Assembly: GCA_963765135.1 (NCBI GenBank)
Contig: CAVXUX010000008.1
Span: forward strand, 248,001 to 312,000
Source of the DNA: JACVRW01 sp963765135
GTDB lineage: Bacteria > Actinomycetota > Thermoleophilia > Solirubrobacterales > Thermoleophilaceae
Reading direction: 5' to 3'
Length of the DNA stretch: 64,000 nucleotides
Numbering within the stretch: the stretch's first letter is position 1; each line of letters begins with the position of its first letter. Both the position numbers and the translations under genes were made by a program. Below are positions 28,771 to 36,861 of the stretch, piece by piece. The notes beneath the pieces were generated by a model. That model made no database searches and had not been told where the DNA came from. It was given only the letters and a program-made list of their open reading frames with translations.

Positions 28771-29373
28771 TCAGGCGAGCACGCCCTCCAGTCGCAGCAG
28801 GAACTCCTTGCGTTCCACGCCGCCGGTGTAGCCGCCCAGCGCTCCGCCGGTGCGGAGCACCCGGTGGCACGGCACCACGACCGGGATCGGGTTCGACCCC
28901 AGCGCGTTGCCGGCGGCGCGCACCGCGCGCGGGCTGCCGGCGCGGCCGGCAACCTCGGCGTAGGTGCTCGTCTTGCCGTACCCGATGCGGGCGGTCTGGC
29001 GCAGCACCTTGCCGGTGAACCCGTGGGTGAGCGACCAGTCGATCGGCACCTCGAAGTCCACGCGGCGACCCTCGAAGTACTCGTCCAGCTCGCGGCGCAC
29101 GTCGTCCAGGCGCTCGGGGGCCTCGAGGATCCGGGGCGACAGCTTGCCGGCCAGGTCCTCGACCACCTCCCCCTCGTCGCGCGACCCGGTGTAGGCCAGT
29201 CGCACCAGGCCGCGCGGGGTGGCGGCGACCACGAGCGGGCCGAGCGGCGAGTCGACGGTCGCGTAGGCCACGTCCAGCAGGCCCTCGCCGGCCACGCGCT
29301 GGAGGTCCAGCGTCGCGGCGCTCGGCAGCGTCGCCGCGGCCTCGCGCAGGGCGGTCTCGATGTCATCGTTCAT
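28771..29373 (-). CDS. ogt: Methylated-DNA-protein-cysteine methyltransferase
   Basis: 200 residues. The suicidal repair of O6-alkylguanine is indicated by the active site IPVVVPCHRVLRTGG with Cys169, the HTH-like arginine-finger segment GKTSTYAEVAGRAGSPRAVRAAGNALGSNP, and GGYTGGVERKEFLL after it. The N-terminal 100 residues form the usual alpha/beta domain (LGPLVVAATPRGLVRLAY). Start ATG 29373 overlaps the stop of the upstream ECF sigma gene (ATGA), so translation is coupled and the sigma factor probably drives or is co-induced with this repair gene. Confidence 0.92.
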   Translation of the reverse strand: MNDDIETALREAAATLPSAATLDLQRVAGEGLLDVAYATVDSPLGPLVVAATPRGLVRLAYTGSRDEGEVVEDLAGKLSPRILEAPERLDDVRRELDEYFEGRRVDFEVPIDWSLTHGFTGKVLRQTARIGYGKTSTYAEVAGRAGSPRAVRAAGNALGSNPIPVVVPCHRVLRTGGALGGYTGGVERKEFLLRLEGVLA

Positions 29374-29846
29374 GCGGTCCATTCCTCTCTGAGCTTCTTC
29401 AGGCCCTCGAACACGTTGTGTCTCGCCGCGTCCTCGGAGCTCTCCAACAGCTCCGCGAGCTCGTCGTACGGCATCCCGAGCACGGTGCGGCAGAAGACGG
29501 CTGTGCGCTGCTTCGGCGGCAGGTCGCGCAGGGCGGCCCACAGCTCCGGCTGGCCGTCGAGCACCGGGCCCTCGGGCTCGGCGACGGTCATCTCCGCGAC
29601 CGCTTCGACTGGCACCGGCCGGCGTCCGCGCGACCGATGCAGGTCGATCGCCTTGTTCTGAGCGATCCGGAACAGCCACGCACGCAGGTTGTCCGCGCGG
29701 CGGAGCTTCGGATACGCCCTCAACGCGGCGATCCAGGTCTCCTGGAAGCAGTCGTCCGCCTCGCCCCATCCCGCGGTCGCAACGCAGAAGCGATACAGGT
29801 CGGTGCTGTGCTCGTCGAGCAGGGCCTGGAAGGGCGGCAGCTTCAC
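29370..29846 (-). CDS. ECF-type sigma factor coupled to ogt
   Basis: 158 residues from GTG 29846. Region 2: DLYRFCVATAGWGEADDCFQETWIAALRAYPKLRRADNLRAWLFRIAQNKAIDLHRSRGR (core-binding and -10 recognition); region 4: WAALRDLPPKQRTAVFCRTVLGMPYDELAELLESSEDAARHNVFEGLKKLREEW (the HTH). No anti-sigma factor is adjacent, unusual for ECF sigmas; its only partner is the downstream alkyltransferase with a 4-bp overlap. It could direct an alkylation response or couple repair to another stress. Confidence 0.88.
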   Translation of the reverse strand: MKLPPFQALLDEHSTDLYRFCVATAGWGEADDCFQETWIAALRAYPKLRRADNLRAWLFRIAQNKAIDLHRSRGRRPVPVEAVAEMTVAEPEGPVLDGQPELWAALRDLPPKQRTAVFCRTVLGMPYDELAELLESSEDAARHNVFEGLKKLREEWTA

Positions 29847-29882
29847 GTGGTTAGAACGGTGGCAGGCCGCCGCCTGTGAGAC

Positions 29883-30677
29883 TCAGACGCCGACGTTGAG
29901 CCTGACCGCGATCCCGTCGCCTGGCGAGCCCGACCAGTCCGCGAGCTGGCTGGCGTAACCGTCGCTGAAGACCATGTCGCTGTCGAGCGAGGTTTGGGCG
30001 AGGTTCTGGACGCTCTGCTCGTAGCCGTCGGTCGCGAAAACGGCGTCGCACGCATCCTTTGGCAGCGCGATCTGCGAGGTCCGCAGCTTCGAGCCGGCCG
30101 CCGTCGCCGCCTCGAGGCTCTCGTAGACCTCGAAGTGGACGTGCGGCCAGCGGCCGGAGTAGGCCGCCGGGAAGATGCTCGCGAACTTGACCTTGCCTTG
30201 CTTGTCGCTCACCTGAACCCCGCGCAGGTAGTTCTCGGAGGCGATCTCGGCGTCGTACATCGAGTAGCGGCCCTCCATGTCGCAGTGCCAGATGTAGACG
30301 GCGGCGCCGGCGAGCGCCTTGCCGCCGGCGGCCACGTCCAGCAGCTTCATCTCGATCGTGGTCGGCACCCCGTTCGCCTTGCCGGTCGCTCCGGCGAAGC
30401 TCGACGTGATGTCGCTTCGCACCACTCCGCTCTCGGCGAGCACGTTCGGTCCGTTCGAGCCGTCGCCGGGGTAGGGGCCGGCGGTCTCCTCGGGCACCTC
30501 GGCGGTGGCGGACTCCTTGCTCGTGGTCGTCGCCTGGCCGCTGTCGCTCGACGACCCGCACGCCGCCAGTGCCGTGGCACCCAGCCCGCCGGCCAGGAAC
30601 CCGAGCGCTCTGCGGCGGCTGATCAGCACGGGGAGGTCGTGTGAGAGACCGAGGTCGTGTTCCTCGATTTCAGTCAT
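29883..30677 (-). CDS. Tat-exported intradiol dioxygenase-like lipoprotein
   Basis: 264 residues. A twin-arginine signal (ISRRRALGFLAGGLGATALAAC) ends in a lipobox, LAAC, so it should be a lipid-anchored, Tat-exported protein. The catalytic domain resembles protocatechuate 3,4-dioxygenase beta: ETAGPYPGDG at the start, VYIWHCDMEGRYSMYD (Tyr ligand), and FASIFPAAYSGRWPHVHFEVY (second Tyr, Arg and the two His ligands of Fe(III)). Such extracytoplasmic intradiol enzymes act on catechols outside the membrane. It is 36 bp upstream of, and convergent in direction with, the sigma gene start on the same strand. Confidence 0.8.
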   Translation of the reverse strand: MTEIEEHDLGLSHDLPVLISRRRALGFLAGGLGATALAACGSSSDSGQATTTSKESATAEVPEETAGPYPGDGSNGPNVLAESGVVRSDITSSFAGATGKANGVPTTIEMKLLDVAAGGKALAGAAVYIWHCDMEGRYSMYDAEIASENYLRGVQVSDKQGKVKFASIFPAAYSGRWPHVHFEVYESLEAATAAGSKLRTSQIALPKDACDAVFATDGYEQSVQNLAQTSLDSDMVFSDGYASQLADWSGSPGDGIAVRLNVGV

Positions 30678-30739
30678 ACGGTGAGGATGAAGCCTCCCCC
30701 TGGGTCCCGACTAGGGAGAGTCTGGGGATCTCCTGGGAA

Positions 30740-32134
30740 TCACGCGTGGATGAAGACCGGCGAGCCCAGCGGGATGTGGTTGATCAGCCAGCGTGCCTCG
30801 GCGGACTTCGCGCGCATGCAGCCGAGGCTGACCGGCTGGCCGATGCTCGACTCGTCGTTGGTCGCGTGCACCGCGAGGCGGTCCCCGCCGGGCCAGTAGG
30901 GCGGCAGGTCGGTCTGGTGGCCGGTGAGCGCCAGGACGCAGCACCCGTACGGCGACCCGCTCGAGGTGACCTGGAGCCGGTCGGTGACGGTGAAGCGACC
31001 CTTCGGCGTGGGGTTGTCCTTGCGCCCGATCGCGACGTTCAGCTTGCGGACGGTGTTCCCGTCGTGGCGGATCTGGAGCGTGCGCTTCGACAGGTCGGCG
31101 TGGAGCGACCAGCTCACGCAGTCGAGCGTCGTCTTCTCGCGCGGGATCCAGGCGATCTCGCCGTTCTTGAGCTCGGACGCCTGCACGCCGAGCCAGTCCC
31201 CGCGCTGGCTGACCACACCGAGGATGCGCGCCGACCCCCACTCGGTGCGCGGTGTGATCCGCAGCCGCTTCCGCCCGCCCGGCTCGCGGAAGAGGACGGT
31301 GGATCTGCGGATCGAGGCGGTCGAGTAGCAGGTGGTCTCGCCCGGCTCGGTCGGGAAGGGCGCGGCCAGGGGGCCGCCCTTCTCGGGGACGAAGTCACGC
31401 GTGCCGTCGCCACCGCCGCCCGTGCCGCGCGGTGTGATGCGCTGGTTGTCGCCGAACTGGGTGGCGCCGATGACGCCGGCCGCCCCAACCAGAGCAGCGA
31501 TGCCGAGCCCAACCAGGGCCAACGGCACGGCGCGCCGGGGCGGGTCGGGCGCCTCGCGCTGCCGCTCGGCGAGCATCTCGGCGATCGGGTCGGGCGAGGC
31601 GGGCTCGGCCGGCTCGGCCGAGGGCGCGGGCTCGGCGGCCGGCGAAGCGGACGCGGCCGCCGCGGGGGCGGGCGCCGCCGAAGGCGCGGCCTCTGCAGCG
31701 GGGGCTGCCTTGGTGGGCTCCGCTTCGGGCGTGGCCTCCGCGGGCTCGAGGTCCGGGGGCGGCGGGACCGGCGTCAGCGCTGGGGGTGCCTCGACCTCGG
31801 GCTCCTCTTCGGGGAGCGGCACCGCGGCCAGGCGCGAGCGGCGGCCGCCGGCCGCGAACTCCTCGCCGAAGGTGTTGGCAGCCTGGCTCCAGGTGTCCGG
31901 CTCGAGCAGCGCCTTGAGCACCGCACCCAGGTCCTCGCCGCGCTGCAGCTCCATCTCGTCCGCCAGCCGCTCGATCGCGCGGGCCCGGAGGCGCGCCACC
32001 TCCGACGGCGAGCACTCGTAGAGGCGGCCCAGCGCCTCGTCGGGGACCCGCCGCCGCAGCGACAGCGACAGCAGCTCGCGATCCCGCGGAGGAATGCGAT
32101 CGAGGGCTTCGGCGAGCTGTTCGGGGCGAATCAA
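30740..32134 (-). CDS. L,D-transpeptidase with N-terminal sigma4-like HTH
   Basis: 464 residues, TTG start at 32134. Order: residues 1-65 a sigma70 region-4-like helix-turn-helix (LDRIPPRDRELLSLSLRR, then LGRLYECSPSEVARLRARAIERLADEM); about 95-200 a Pro/Ala/Glu-rich linker; 202-224 one membrane span (VPLALVGLGIAALVGAAGVIG); about 265-335 an SH3-like wall-binding domain (GDWLGVQASELKNGEIAWIPRE); 340-464 the YkuD catalytic domain, with HATND and the nucleophile in VSLGCMRA (about Cys439). The enzyme makes 3-3 peptidoglycan cross-links outside the membrane, while the HTH faces the cytoplasm. The topology thus resembles a membrane-tethered regulator; whether it binds DNA is unknown. Confidence 0.85.
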   Translation of the reverse strand: MIRPEQLAEALDRIPPRDRELLSLSLRRRVPDEALGRLYECSPSEVARLRARAIERLADEMELQRGEDLGAVLKALLEPDTWSQAANTFGEEFAAGGRRSRLAAVPLPEEEPEVEAPPALTPVPPPPDLEPAEATPEAEPTKAAPAAEAAPSAAPAPAAAASASPAAEPAPSAEPAEPASPDPIAEMLAERQREAPDPPRRAVPLALVGLGIAALVGAAGVIGATQFGDNQRITPRGTGGGGDGTRDFVPEKGGPLAAPFPTEPGETTCYSTASIRRSTVLFREPGGRKRLRITPRTEWGSARILGVVSQRGDWLGVQASELKNGEIAWIPREKTTLDCVSWSLHADLSKRTLQIRHDGNTVRKLNVAIGRKDNPTPKGRFTVTDRLQVTSSGSPYGCCVLALTGHQTDLPPYWPGGDRLAVHATNDESSIGQPVSLGCMRAKSAEARWLINHIPLGSPVFIHA

Positions 32135-32221
32135 GGGCGGCTCTCAAGCGTACTGGCGAACCTGGCCGGAGCGGGGCGATTGACGCGTCGCCCCGAATTC
32201 CGATTCCATGGGGGCCGCAAT

Positions 32222-32310
32222 GGAGGGGTGGCAGAGTCCGGTCGATTGCAGCTGCCTTGAAAGCAGCCGGTCCCGCAAGGGGCCCGGGGGTTCAAATCCC
32301 TCCCCCTCCG
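32222..32310 (+). tRNA. tRNA-Ser (anticodon TGA)
   Basis: 89-nt class II tRNA: acceptor GGAGGGG/CCCCTCC, anticodon arm GCTGC-CTTGAAA-GCAGC with anticodon TGA, variable arm GGTCCCGCAAGGGGCCC, T-arm GGGGG-TTCAAAT-CCCTC, discriminator G. It lies only 4 bp before the next start codon. Confidence 0.95.
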
Positions 32311-32314
32311 CTCG

Positions 32315-33696
32315 ATGAACGAAGCCCTGGCCGACGCCGAGCCGCGTCCCTTCTGGCTGGCGCAACCGGGCGCGCCCGAGCCGGGGCCGCCGCTCGAAAC
32401 CGACGAGAAGGCCGATCTCGTCGTGATCGGCGGCGGGCTCACCGGATTGTGGGCCGCGCTGCTGGCCCGCGAAGCCGGGCAGGAGGTCGTGCTGCTCGAG
32501 GGCGAGCGGATCGCGTTCGGGGCGAGCGGGCGCAACGGCGGCTTCATGGATGCCTCGCTGACCCACGGGATCGAGAACGGCGTGGCGCGCTGGCCCGACG
32601 AGATGGAGCAGCTGGAGCGGCTCGGTCGCGAGAACTTCGCTGCGATCAAGGAGGCGATGGCGCGCCACGGCATAGATGCCGGGTTCGAGGAAACCGGTGA
32701 GCTCTCCTTTGCCACGGCGCCCTATCAGGCCGAGTACATCCCGGAGATCGTCGAGACCGCCCGCGCCCACGGCTGGCCCGCCGAGGCGCTCACCGCCGAA
32801 CAAGCGCAGGCCGAGGTCCACTCACCGACGTACCACGGCGCCGCCTTCCTGCCCGAGGGGCGCGGCCTGGTCGACCCGGCCCGGCTGGCCTGGGGACTGG
32901 CGGCGGCGGCGCGCGCGGCGGGCGCCAGGATCTACGAACGCTCGCCCGCGACGCGATTGGAGCGGGACGGTGAAGGCGTGCGGGCCACCGGCCGGCCACG
33001 CAGTGCGCGCCCGCCGCGCGATCCTCGCCACCAGCGCCTTCCCGCCGCTGGTGCGGGCGATTCGCCGCTACGTCGTGCCGGTCTACGACTACGTGCTGGT
33101 CACCGAGCCGCTCGGCGCCGAGCAGCGCGACTCGCTCGGCTGGGCGCGCAGGCAGGGCCTCACCGACATGGGCAACCAGTTCCACTACTACCGGCTGACG
33201 AGCGACGACCGCATCCTGTTCGGCGGCTACGACGCCGTCTACAACTTCCGCAACGGCATGGGCCCTCACCTCGACGAGCGACCCGCGTCGTTCGAGCTGC
33301 TCGCCGCCCACTTCTTCGAGACCTTCCCGCAGCTCGGAAGGCCTGCGCTTCACCCACCGCTGGGGCGGCGCGATCGACACCTGCTCGCGCTTCTCGGTGA
33401 TGTTCGGGAAGGCGCTCGGCGGACGCGCCGTGTTCGCGGTCGGCTACACGGGCCTCGGCGTGGCCGCCAGCCGCTTCGGCGCCCAGGTGGCGCTCGACCT
33501 GGTCGAGGGCCGCGACACCGAGCGCACGCGTCTCGGCATGGTGCGCGCCAAGCCGATCCCGTTCCCGCCCGAGCCGCTGCGCTGGGCCGGCATCACGCTG
33601 ACCCGGCGCGCCCTGGCGCGTGCCGACCGCCGCGATGGCCGCCGCGGTCCCTGGCTGCGAGTGCTCGACCGGCTCGGGCTGGGCTTCGACAGCTAG
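32315..33696 (+). CDS. FAD-dependent amine oxidase/D-amino-acid dehydrogenase-like (DAO family)
   Basis: About 459 residues. FAD-binding fold ADLVVIGGGLTGLWAALLAREAGQEVVLLEGERIAFGASGRNGGF (GxGxxG and the SGRNGG motif of DadA/PuuB-like oxidases), central substrate region, and C-terminal AVGYTGLGVAASRFGAQVALDLVEG. Two apparent extra bases break the frame near 32985 (RATG to GHAVRARRAILAT) and near 33341 (TFPQL to EGLRFTHRWGGAIDT). Typical substrates are secondary amines or polyamines. Start ATG 32315 is just after tRNA-Ser. Its stop shares CTAG with the convergent GNAT gene. Confidence 0.82.
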
Positions 33697-34184
33697 CCGC
33701 GCACCAGCTCGTCCGCGAGCAGGTCCATCAGCAGGCCGTCCTTCCACTCGTCCGGGCCGTCGCGGATGTAGCGCCGCATCACGCCCACCGGCTTGAAGCC
33801 GACCTTGCGGAAGCATGCGATGGCCGCCTCGTTCTCCACCTCGGGGTCGATCACCAGGCGGTGGAAGCCGTGCTCGTCGATCAGGTGCGCGCAGATCACG
33901 CGCAGCGTCTCGGTGCCGAGCCCGCGGCCGTGCGCGGCGGGGTCGAGGAACAGGTCGATGCCCGCGTGGCGGTAGAGCGGTTGCGTGTCCTCCCACCACT
34001 GGGCGTAGCCGACGATCTCGCCCTCGACCAGGACCGCGTACCTGAAGGTGTCGGGCTCCTCCGCGAGCCAGTCGCCCCATGGCTCCTTCCACCAGCGCAC
34101 CACCTCGGGCAGGCGGCGCAGCTCGTCCAAGCGCTCCCGGTGCTCGGGCGCGACCGCCACCAGCTCGACCCGCGGGCCCTTCAA
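33693..34184 (-). CDS. GNAT-family acetyltransferase (AacA4/RimJ-like)
   Basis: 163 residues from TTG 34184, which overlaps the serS stop (TTGA). Residues carry the WWKEPWGDWLAEEPDTFRYAV segment and the acetyl-CoA-binding loop DPAAHGRGLGTETLRVI, then NEAAIACFRKVGFKPVGVMRRY, typical of the GNAT group that includes aminoglycoside 6'-acetyltransferases and small-molecule N-acetyltransferases. The substrate cannot be assigned. Translationally coupled to seryl-tRNA synthetase; its stop shares CTAG with the convergent oxidase gene. Confidence 0.82.
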   Translation of the reverse strand: MKGPRVELVAVAPEHRERLDELRRLPEVVRWWKEPWGDWLAEEPDTFRYAVLVEGEIVGYAQWWEDTQPLYRHAGIDLFLDPAAHGRGLGTETLRVICAHLIDEHGFHRLVIDPEVENEAAIACFRKVGFKPVGVMRRYIRDGPDEWKDGLLMDLLADELVRG

Positions 34185-35419
34185 ATCGTGGCCGGCGCGC
34201 CGAACTCGTGCAGCACCTCGGGCACCGCCACCGTCCCGTCGTCGCGCTGGTGGTTCTCCGCGATCGCGATGATCGTCCGGCCGACCGCCACCGCGGTGCC
34301 GTTGAGCGTGTGCACGGGGCGCGGTGACGCGCCCTCCTCCGACCGGTAGCGGATCTCGAGGCGGCGCGCCTGGAACGCGGTCGTGTTCGAGCACGAGGTG
34401 AGCTCGCGGTAGCGGCCCTGGCCCGGCAGCCACGCCTCGAGGTCGTACTTCTTGGCGGCCGACGCGCCGAGGTCGTTGGCGGCGATGTTGACCACCCGGT
34501 AGGGGATCTCGAGCGCGCCCAGGATCTCCTCCTCGATCGCCAGCAGCCGCTCGTGCTCTTCGGCCGACGCCTGCGGCTCGACGAAGCTGAACATCTCGAC
34601 CTTGTCGAACTGGTGCACCCGGAAGATGCCCTGCGTGTCCTTGCCCGCGGCGCCCGCCTCGCGCCGGAAGCAGGTGGAGAACCCGGCGTAGCGGCGCGGC
34701 AGCTCGCCCGGCCCGAGGATCTGGCCGGCATGCAGCGAGGCGAGCGGCACCTCCGAGGTGCCGGCCAGGTACAGCTCGTCCTCCGGCACCCTGTAGATCT
34801 GCTGCTCGGTGTCGGGCAGCATCCCCGTGCCGAACAGGGCCTGCTCGCGCACCAGCACCGGCGGGACGACCGGCGTGAACCCCTTGGCCTCGAGCAGCCC
34901 GAGCATCCACTGCACGAGCGCGAACTCCAACCGCACGAGCGGGCCCTTCAGGTAGACGAAGCGCGAGCCCGACACGCGCGCACCCTCCTCCAACCCGAGG
35001 TGCTCGGCCAGCAGCTCCACGTGGCTGCGCCCGGTCTTGCCGGCCTCGCCCTCTTCGCGCAGCACCTCGTCCTCGACGGGGGCGGTCGGGTCGGCCGGGT
35101 TCGGTAGGGCGGCGAGCAGGGCGGCGCGCTGCGCTCCTCGACCTCGCGCAGGTCCTCCTCGAGCTGCTTCTCTTCGCGCAGAGATCTCCTTGACCTCGGC
35201 GATCGCTCCGGAGGCGTCCGCGCCGGTGCGCTGGAGCTCCCCGATCTGCTTCGATGCTTCGTTTTTCTCGCGTCTGAGTTCTTCTAGGCGCGGCAGGAGC
35301 GCACGGCGCTCCTCGTCCAGCTCGAGCGCCTCGTCGAGCAGCGCGACGTCGAACCCGCGCCTGCGCAGGCCCTCGCGCGCGGGCTCCGGGTCCTCGCGGA
35401 TCTCCTTGAGGTCGAGCAC
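34181..35419 (-). CDS. serS: Seryl-tRNA synthetase
   Basis: 412 residues from GTG 35419. N-terminal arm MLDLKEIREDP through the long antiparallel coiled coil, then the class II catalytic core: motif 2 region TCFRREAGAAGKDTQGIFRVHQFDKVEMF, motif 3 GTAVAVGRTIIAIAENHQ, and serine-specific LYLAGTSEVPLASLHAG. Within the coiled coil, about residues 78-95, the sequence is scrambled between two compensating frame changes (one extra base near 35195, then a second change near 35140), after which VLREEGEAGKTGRSHVELL resumes; the intended segment reads LREEKQLEEDLREVEER in another frame. The two tRNA-Ser genes in this window are its substrates. In an operon with cytochrome c upstream and GNAT downstream. 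Confidence 0.93.
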   Translation of the reverse strand: MLDLKEIREDPEPAREGLRRRGFDVALLDEALELDEERRALLPRLEELRREKNEASKQIGELQRTGADASGAIAEVKEISARREAARGGPARGRGAQRAALLAALPNPADPTAPVEDEVLREEGEAGKTGRSHVELLAEHLGLEEGARVSGSRFVYLKGPLVRLEFALVQWMLGLLEAKGFTPVVPPVLVREQALFGTGMLPDTEQQIYRVPEDELYLAGTSEVPLASLHAGQILGPGELPRRYAGFSTCFRREAGAAGKDTQGIFRVHQFDKVEMFSFVEPQASAEEHERLLAIEEEILGALEIPYRVVNIAANDLGASAAKKYDLEAWLPGQGRYRELTSCSNTTAFQARRLEIRYRSEEGASPRPVHTLNGTAVAVGRTIIAIAENHQRDDGTVAVPEVLHEFGAPATI

Positions 35420-35434
35420 GCGACCTCGGCGGGG

Positions 35435-35809
35435 CTAGTCGCCCTTGCCCGAGTACTTCGACAGGAAGTCGGCCACTGCCTCGGCGTCGTCGCCGACGAC
35501 GACGTTGGCGGGCATGATGCCGCCCGAGAAGCCGCCGTTGCGGATCGCGAACAGCACGTCGTCGCGGCTCTCCTTGCGCGTGTTGAAGTTCGGCCCGTTG
35601 GTGCGCTCGGTCTCCTGCTTCTCCTTCGGCGGCTTGGAGCCGTACGCGTTGGCGGCGTCGAGCGAGTGGCACCCGGAGCAGCGCTGGTAGAAGAGCTCGG
35701 CCCCCCTGTGGGCGGTCGCGTCCTGCTTCGAGACCTCGATCTCACCGCCGCAGCCGGCGACGAGCAGCGCCGTCGCTGCGGCGCAGAGAATGGCGGTCGG
35801 GCGGCCCAC
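35435..35809 (-). CDS. Cytochrome c lipoprotein
   Basis: 124 residues from GTG 35809. Lipoprotein signal ILCAAATALLVAGC with Cys20 as lipid site; one haem c site Cys44-x-x-Cys47-His48 (YQRCSGCHSL) and a likely axial Met99 (GGIMP). It is a small class I cytochrome anchored outside the membrane and may carry electrons to an oxidase or from an extracytoplasmic dehydrogenase. Divergent from a cupredoxin lipoprotein 24 bp away, with which it may act; 15 bp separate its stop from serS. Confidence 0.87.
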   Translation of the reverse strand: MGRPTAILCAAATALLVAGCGGEIEVSKQDATAHRGAELFYQRCSGCHSLDAANAYGSKPPKEKQETERTNGPNFNTRKESRDDVLFAIRNGGFSGGIMPANVVVGDDAEAVADFLSKYSGKGD

Positions 35810-35817
35810 GGCGGCGC

Positions 35818-35824
35818 ATAGTAT
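35818..35824. promoter_or_regulatory. Symmetric -10 element serving two leaderless genes
   Basis: ATAGTAT reads TAGTAT on the plus strand, 9 nt before the cupredoxin ATG (35834), and TACTAT on the minus strand, 8 nt before the cytochrome c GTG (35809). The entire gap is 24 bp, so both transcripts would start at or next to their start codons. No ribosome site exists on either side. Confidence 0.5.
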
Positions 35825-35833
35825 CCGCTCCCT

Positions 35834-36214
35834 ATGCGTCGCCTCGCTGCCCCCTGCGCGATGCTCCTGCTGGCGGTCGGGTGTGGTGGGGACGACTCGA
35901 ACCAGAGCAGCCGCACCGTCACCGTAGACGGCGGCGGGACCATCGAGGTCACCGCCCGCGAGTACGCCTTCGACCCCGATCGGGTGGTGGTGAAGGGCGG
36001 CGGGCCGCTGACGATCGAGCTGACCAACGACGGCGACCTGGCGCACAACATCCGGGTGCGCAGCGACGGCGAGGAGATCGGCGGCACGTCCAGCTTTCCG
36101 TCCGGGCGCACGGAGTCCGCGACGGTGCGCCTGCGACCCGGCAAGTACGAGCTGCTCTGCACGGTCGGGGACCACGCCGACCTGGGCATGAAGGGCGAGC
36201 TCGAGGTGAAGTAG
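35834..36214 (+). CDS. Cupredoxin (plastocyanin-like) lipoprotein
   Basis: 126 residues. Lipobox LAVGC with Cys17 after a short hydrophobic signal. The cupredoxin beta-sandwich carries a type 1 copper set: His71 (LAHNIRV), Cys109, His114 and Met119 (LLCTVGDHADLGM). A one-electron blue copper carrier on the outer membrane face. It is divergent from cytochrome c, and its convergent neighbour is an RsbW-like kinase. Confidence 0.85.
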   Translation: MRRLAAPCAMLLLAVGCGGDDSNQSSRTVTVDGGGTIEVTAREYAFDPDRVVVKGGGPLTIELTNDGDLAHNIRVRSDGEEIGGTSSFPSGRTESATVRLRPGKYELLCTVGDHADLGMKGELEVK

Positions 36215-36215
36215 T

Positions 36216-36305
36216 TGCCCCGACGGCGTCCGGTTCGCCGCCGATGCTGACGACTCCGGGCGAATCCTTCGCGGTTTGGGGTCGTCACCGGCCGTCGCCG
36301 GGGCA
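36216..36305. terminator. Nested long hairpin between convergent genes
   Basis: Three nested stems: outer 36216-36234 with 36287-36305 (16 of 19 positions match), middle GACGACTCC 36249-36257 with GGGGTCGTC 36278-36286 (9 bp with one G-T), inner GCGAA 36260-36264 with TTCGC 36268-36272. It fills the gap between the cupredoxin stop and the convergent RsbW-like gene, so a bidirectional terminator is likely. Confidence 0.6.
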
Positions 36306-36337
36306 GAGTGGGTTTCGCCGCTTGCCGCGGCGGTCCT

Positions 36338-36745
36338 TTAATGCAAACGCTTGACCAGGCGCAGCCGCGTGCCGGTCTCGCCCGGGTCGACGTCGACCTC
36401 GTCCATCAGCAGCCGCATGAACTCGAGCCCGCGGCCGCTCTCGGGCATGTCGCCGCGGCGTGTCACGCGCGGCACGAACCGGCCCGTGTCGACCACCTCG
36501 AACGCGAGCGCGCCGGGCTCCTCGGTCACCACGATGCGCACCGGGTCCTCGGGTGAGCTCGAACCGTGTTGGATCGCGTTGGTGACCGCCTCGCTGAGCG
36601 CGAGCTTGACCTGGTAGCACGCGTCCGACGGTAGGCCGAAGGCGATCGCCGCGCGCTCGGCGAAATCACGCGCCTCCTTGAGGCGGGCGAGATCGGCGCG
36701 GATCGAATGCTCGCGCGCGATCGCAGAGCGGCTCGGGGAAGTCAC
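36338..36745 (-). CDS. RsbW-like anti-sigma factor/serine kinase (HATPase)
   Basis: 135 residues from GTG 36745. A single GHKL ATPase domain: ACYQVKLALSEAVTNAIQHGSSSPEDPVRIVV (N-box, SEAVTNAIQH), EVVDTGRFVPRVTRRGDMPESGRGLEFMRLLMDEVDV (G1 and G2 boxes). RsbW/SpoIIAB-like proteins bind sigma factors or phosphorylate anti-sigma antagonists. Neither partner is adjacent, though the ECF-ogt sigma lies 7 kb away. Divergent from DUF4331 by 116 bp. Confidence 0.85.
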   Translation of the reverse strand: MTSPSRSAIAREHSIRADLARLKEARDFAERAAIAFGLPSDACYQVKLALSEAVTNAIQHGSSSPEDPVRIVVTEEPGALAFEVVDTGRFVPRVTRRGDMPESGRGLEFMRLLMDEVDVDPGETGTRLRLVKRLH

Positions 36746-36861
36746 TCGGGGAGTTTTACGGCATCTGAGTGATCCGGTTGGCCCGACCCTGCGAAAGGGA
36801 GAGGCAGCAGGAGGCAGGGCCCCACCGCCCCGCCCCGTCACTTCCAAAAGGAGGACTCGCA

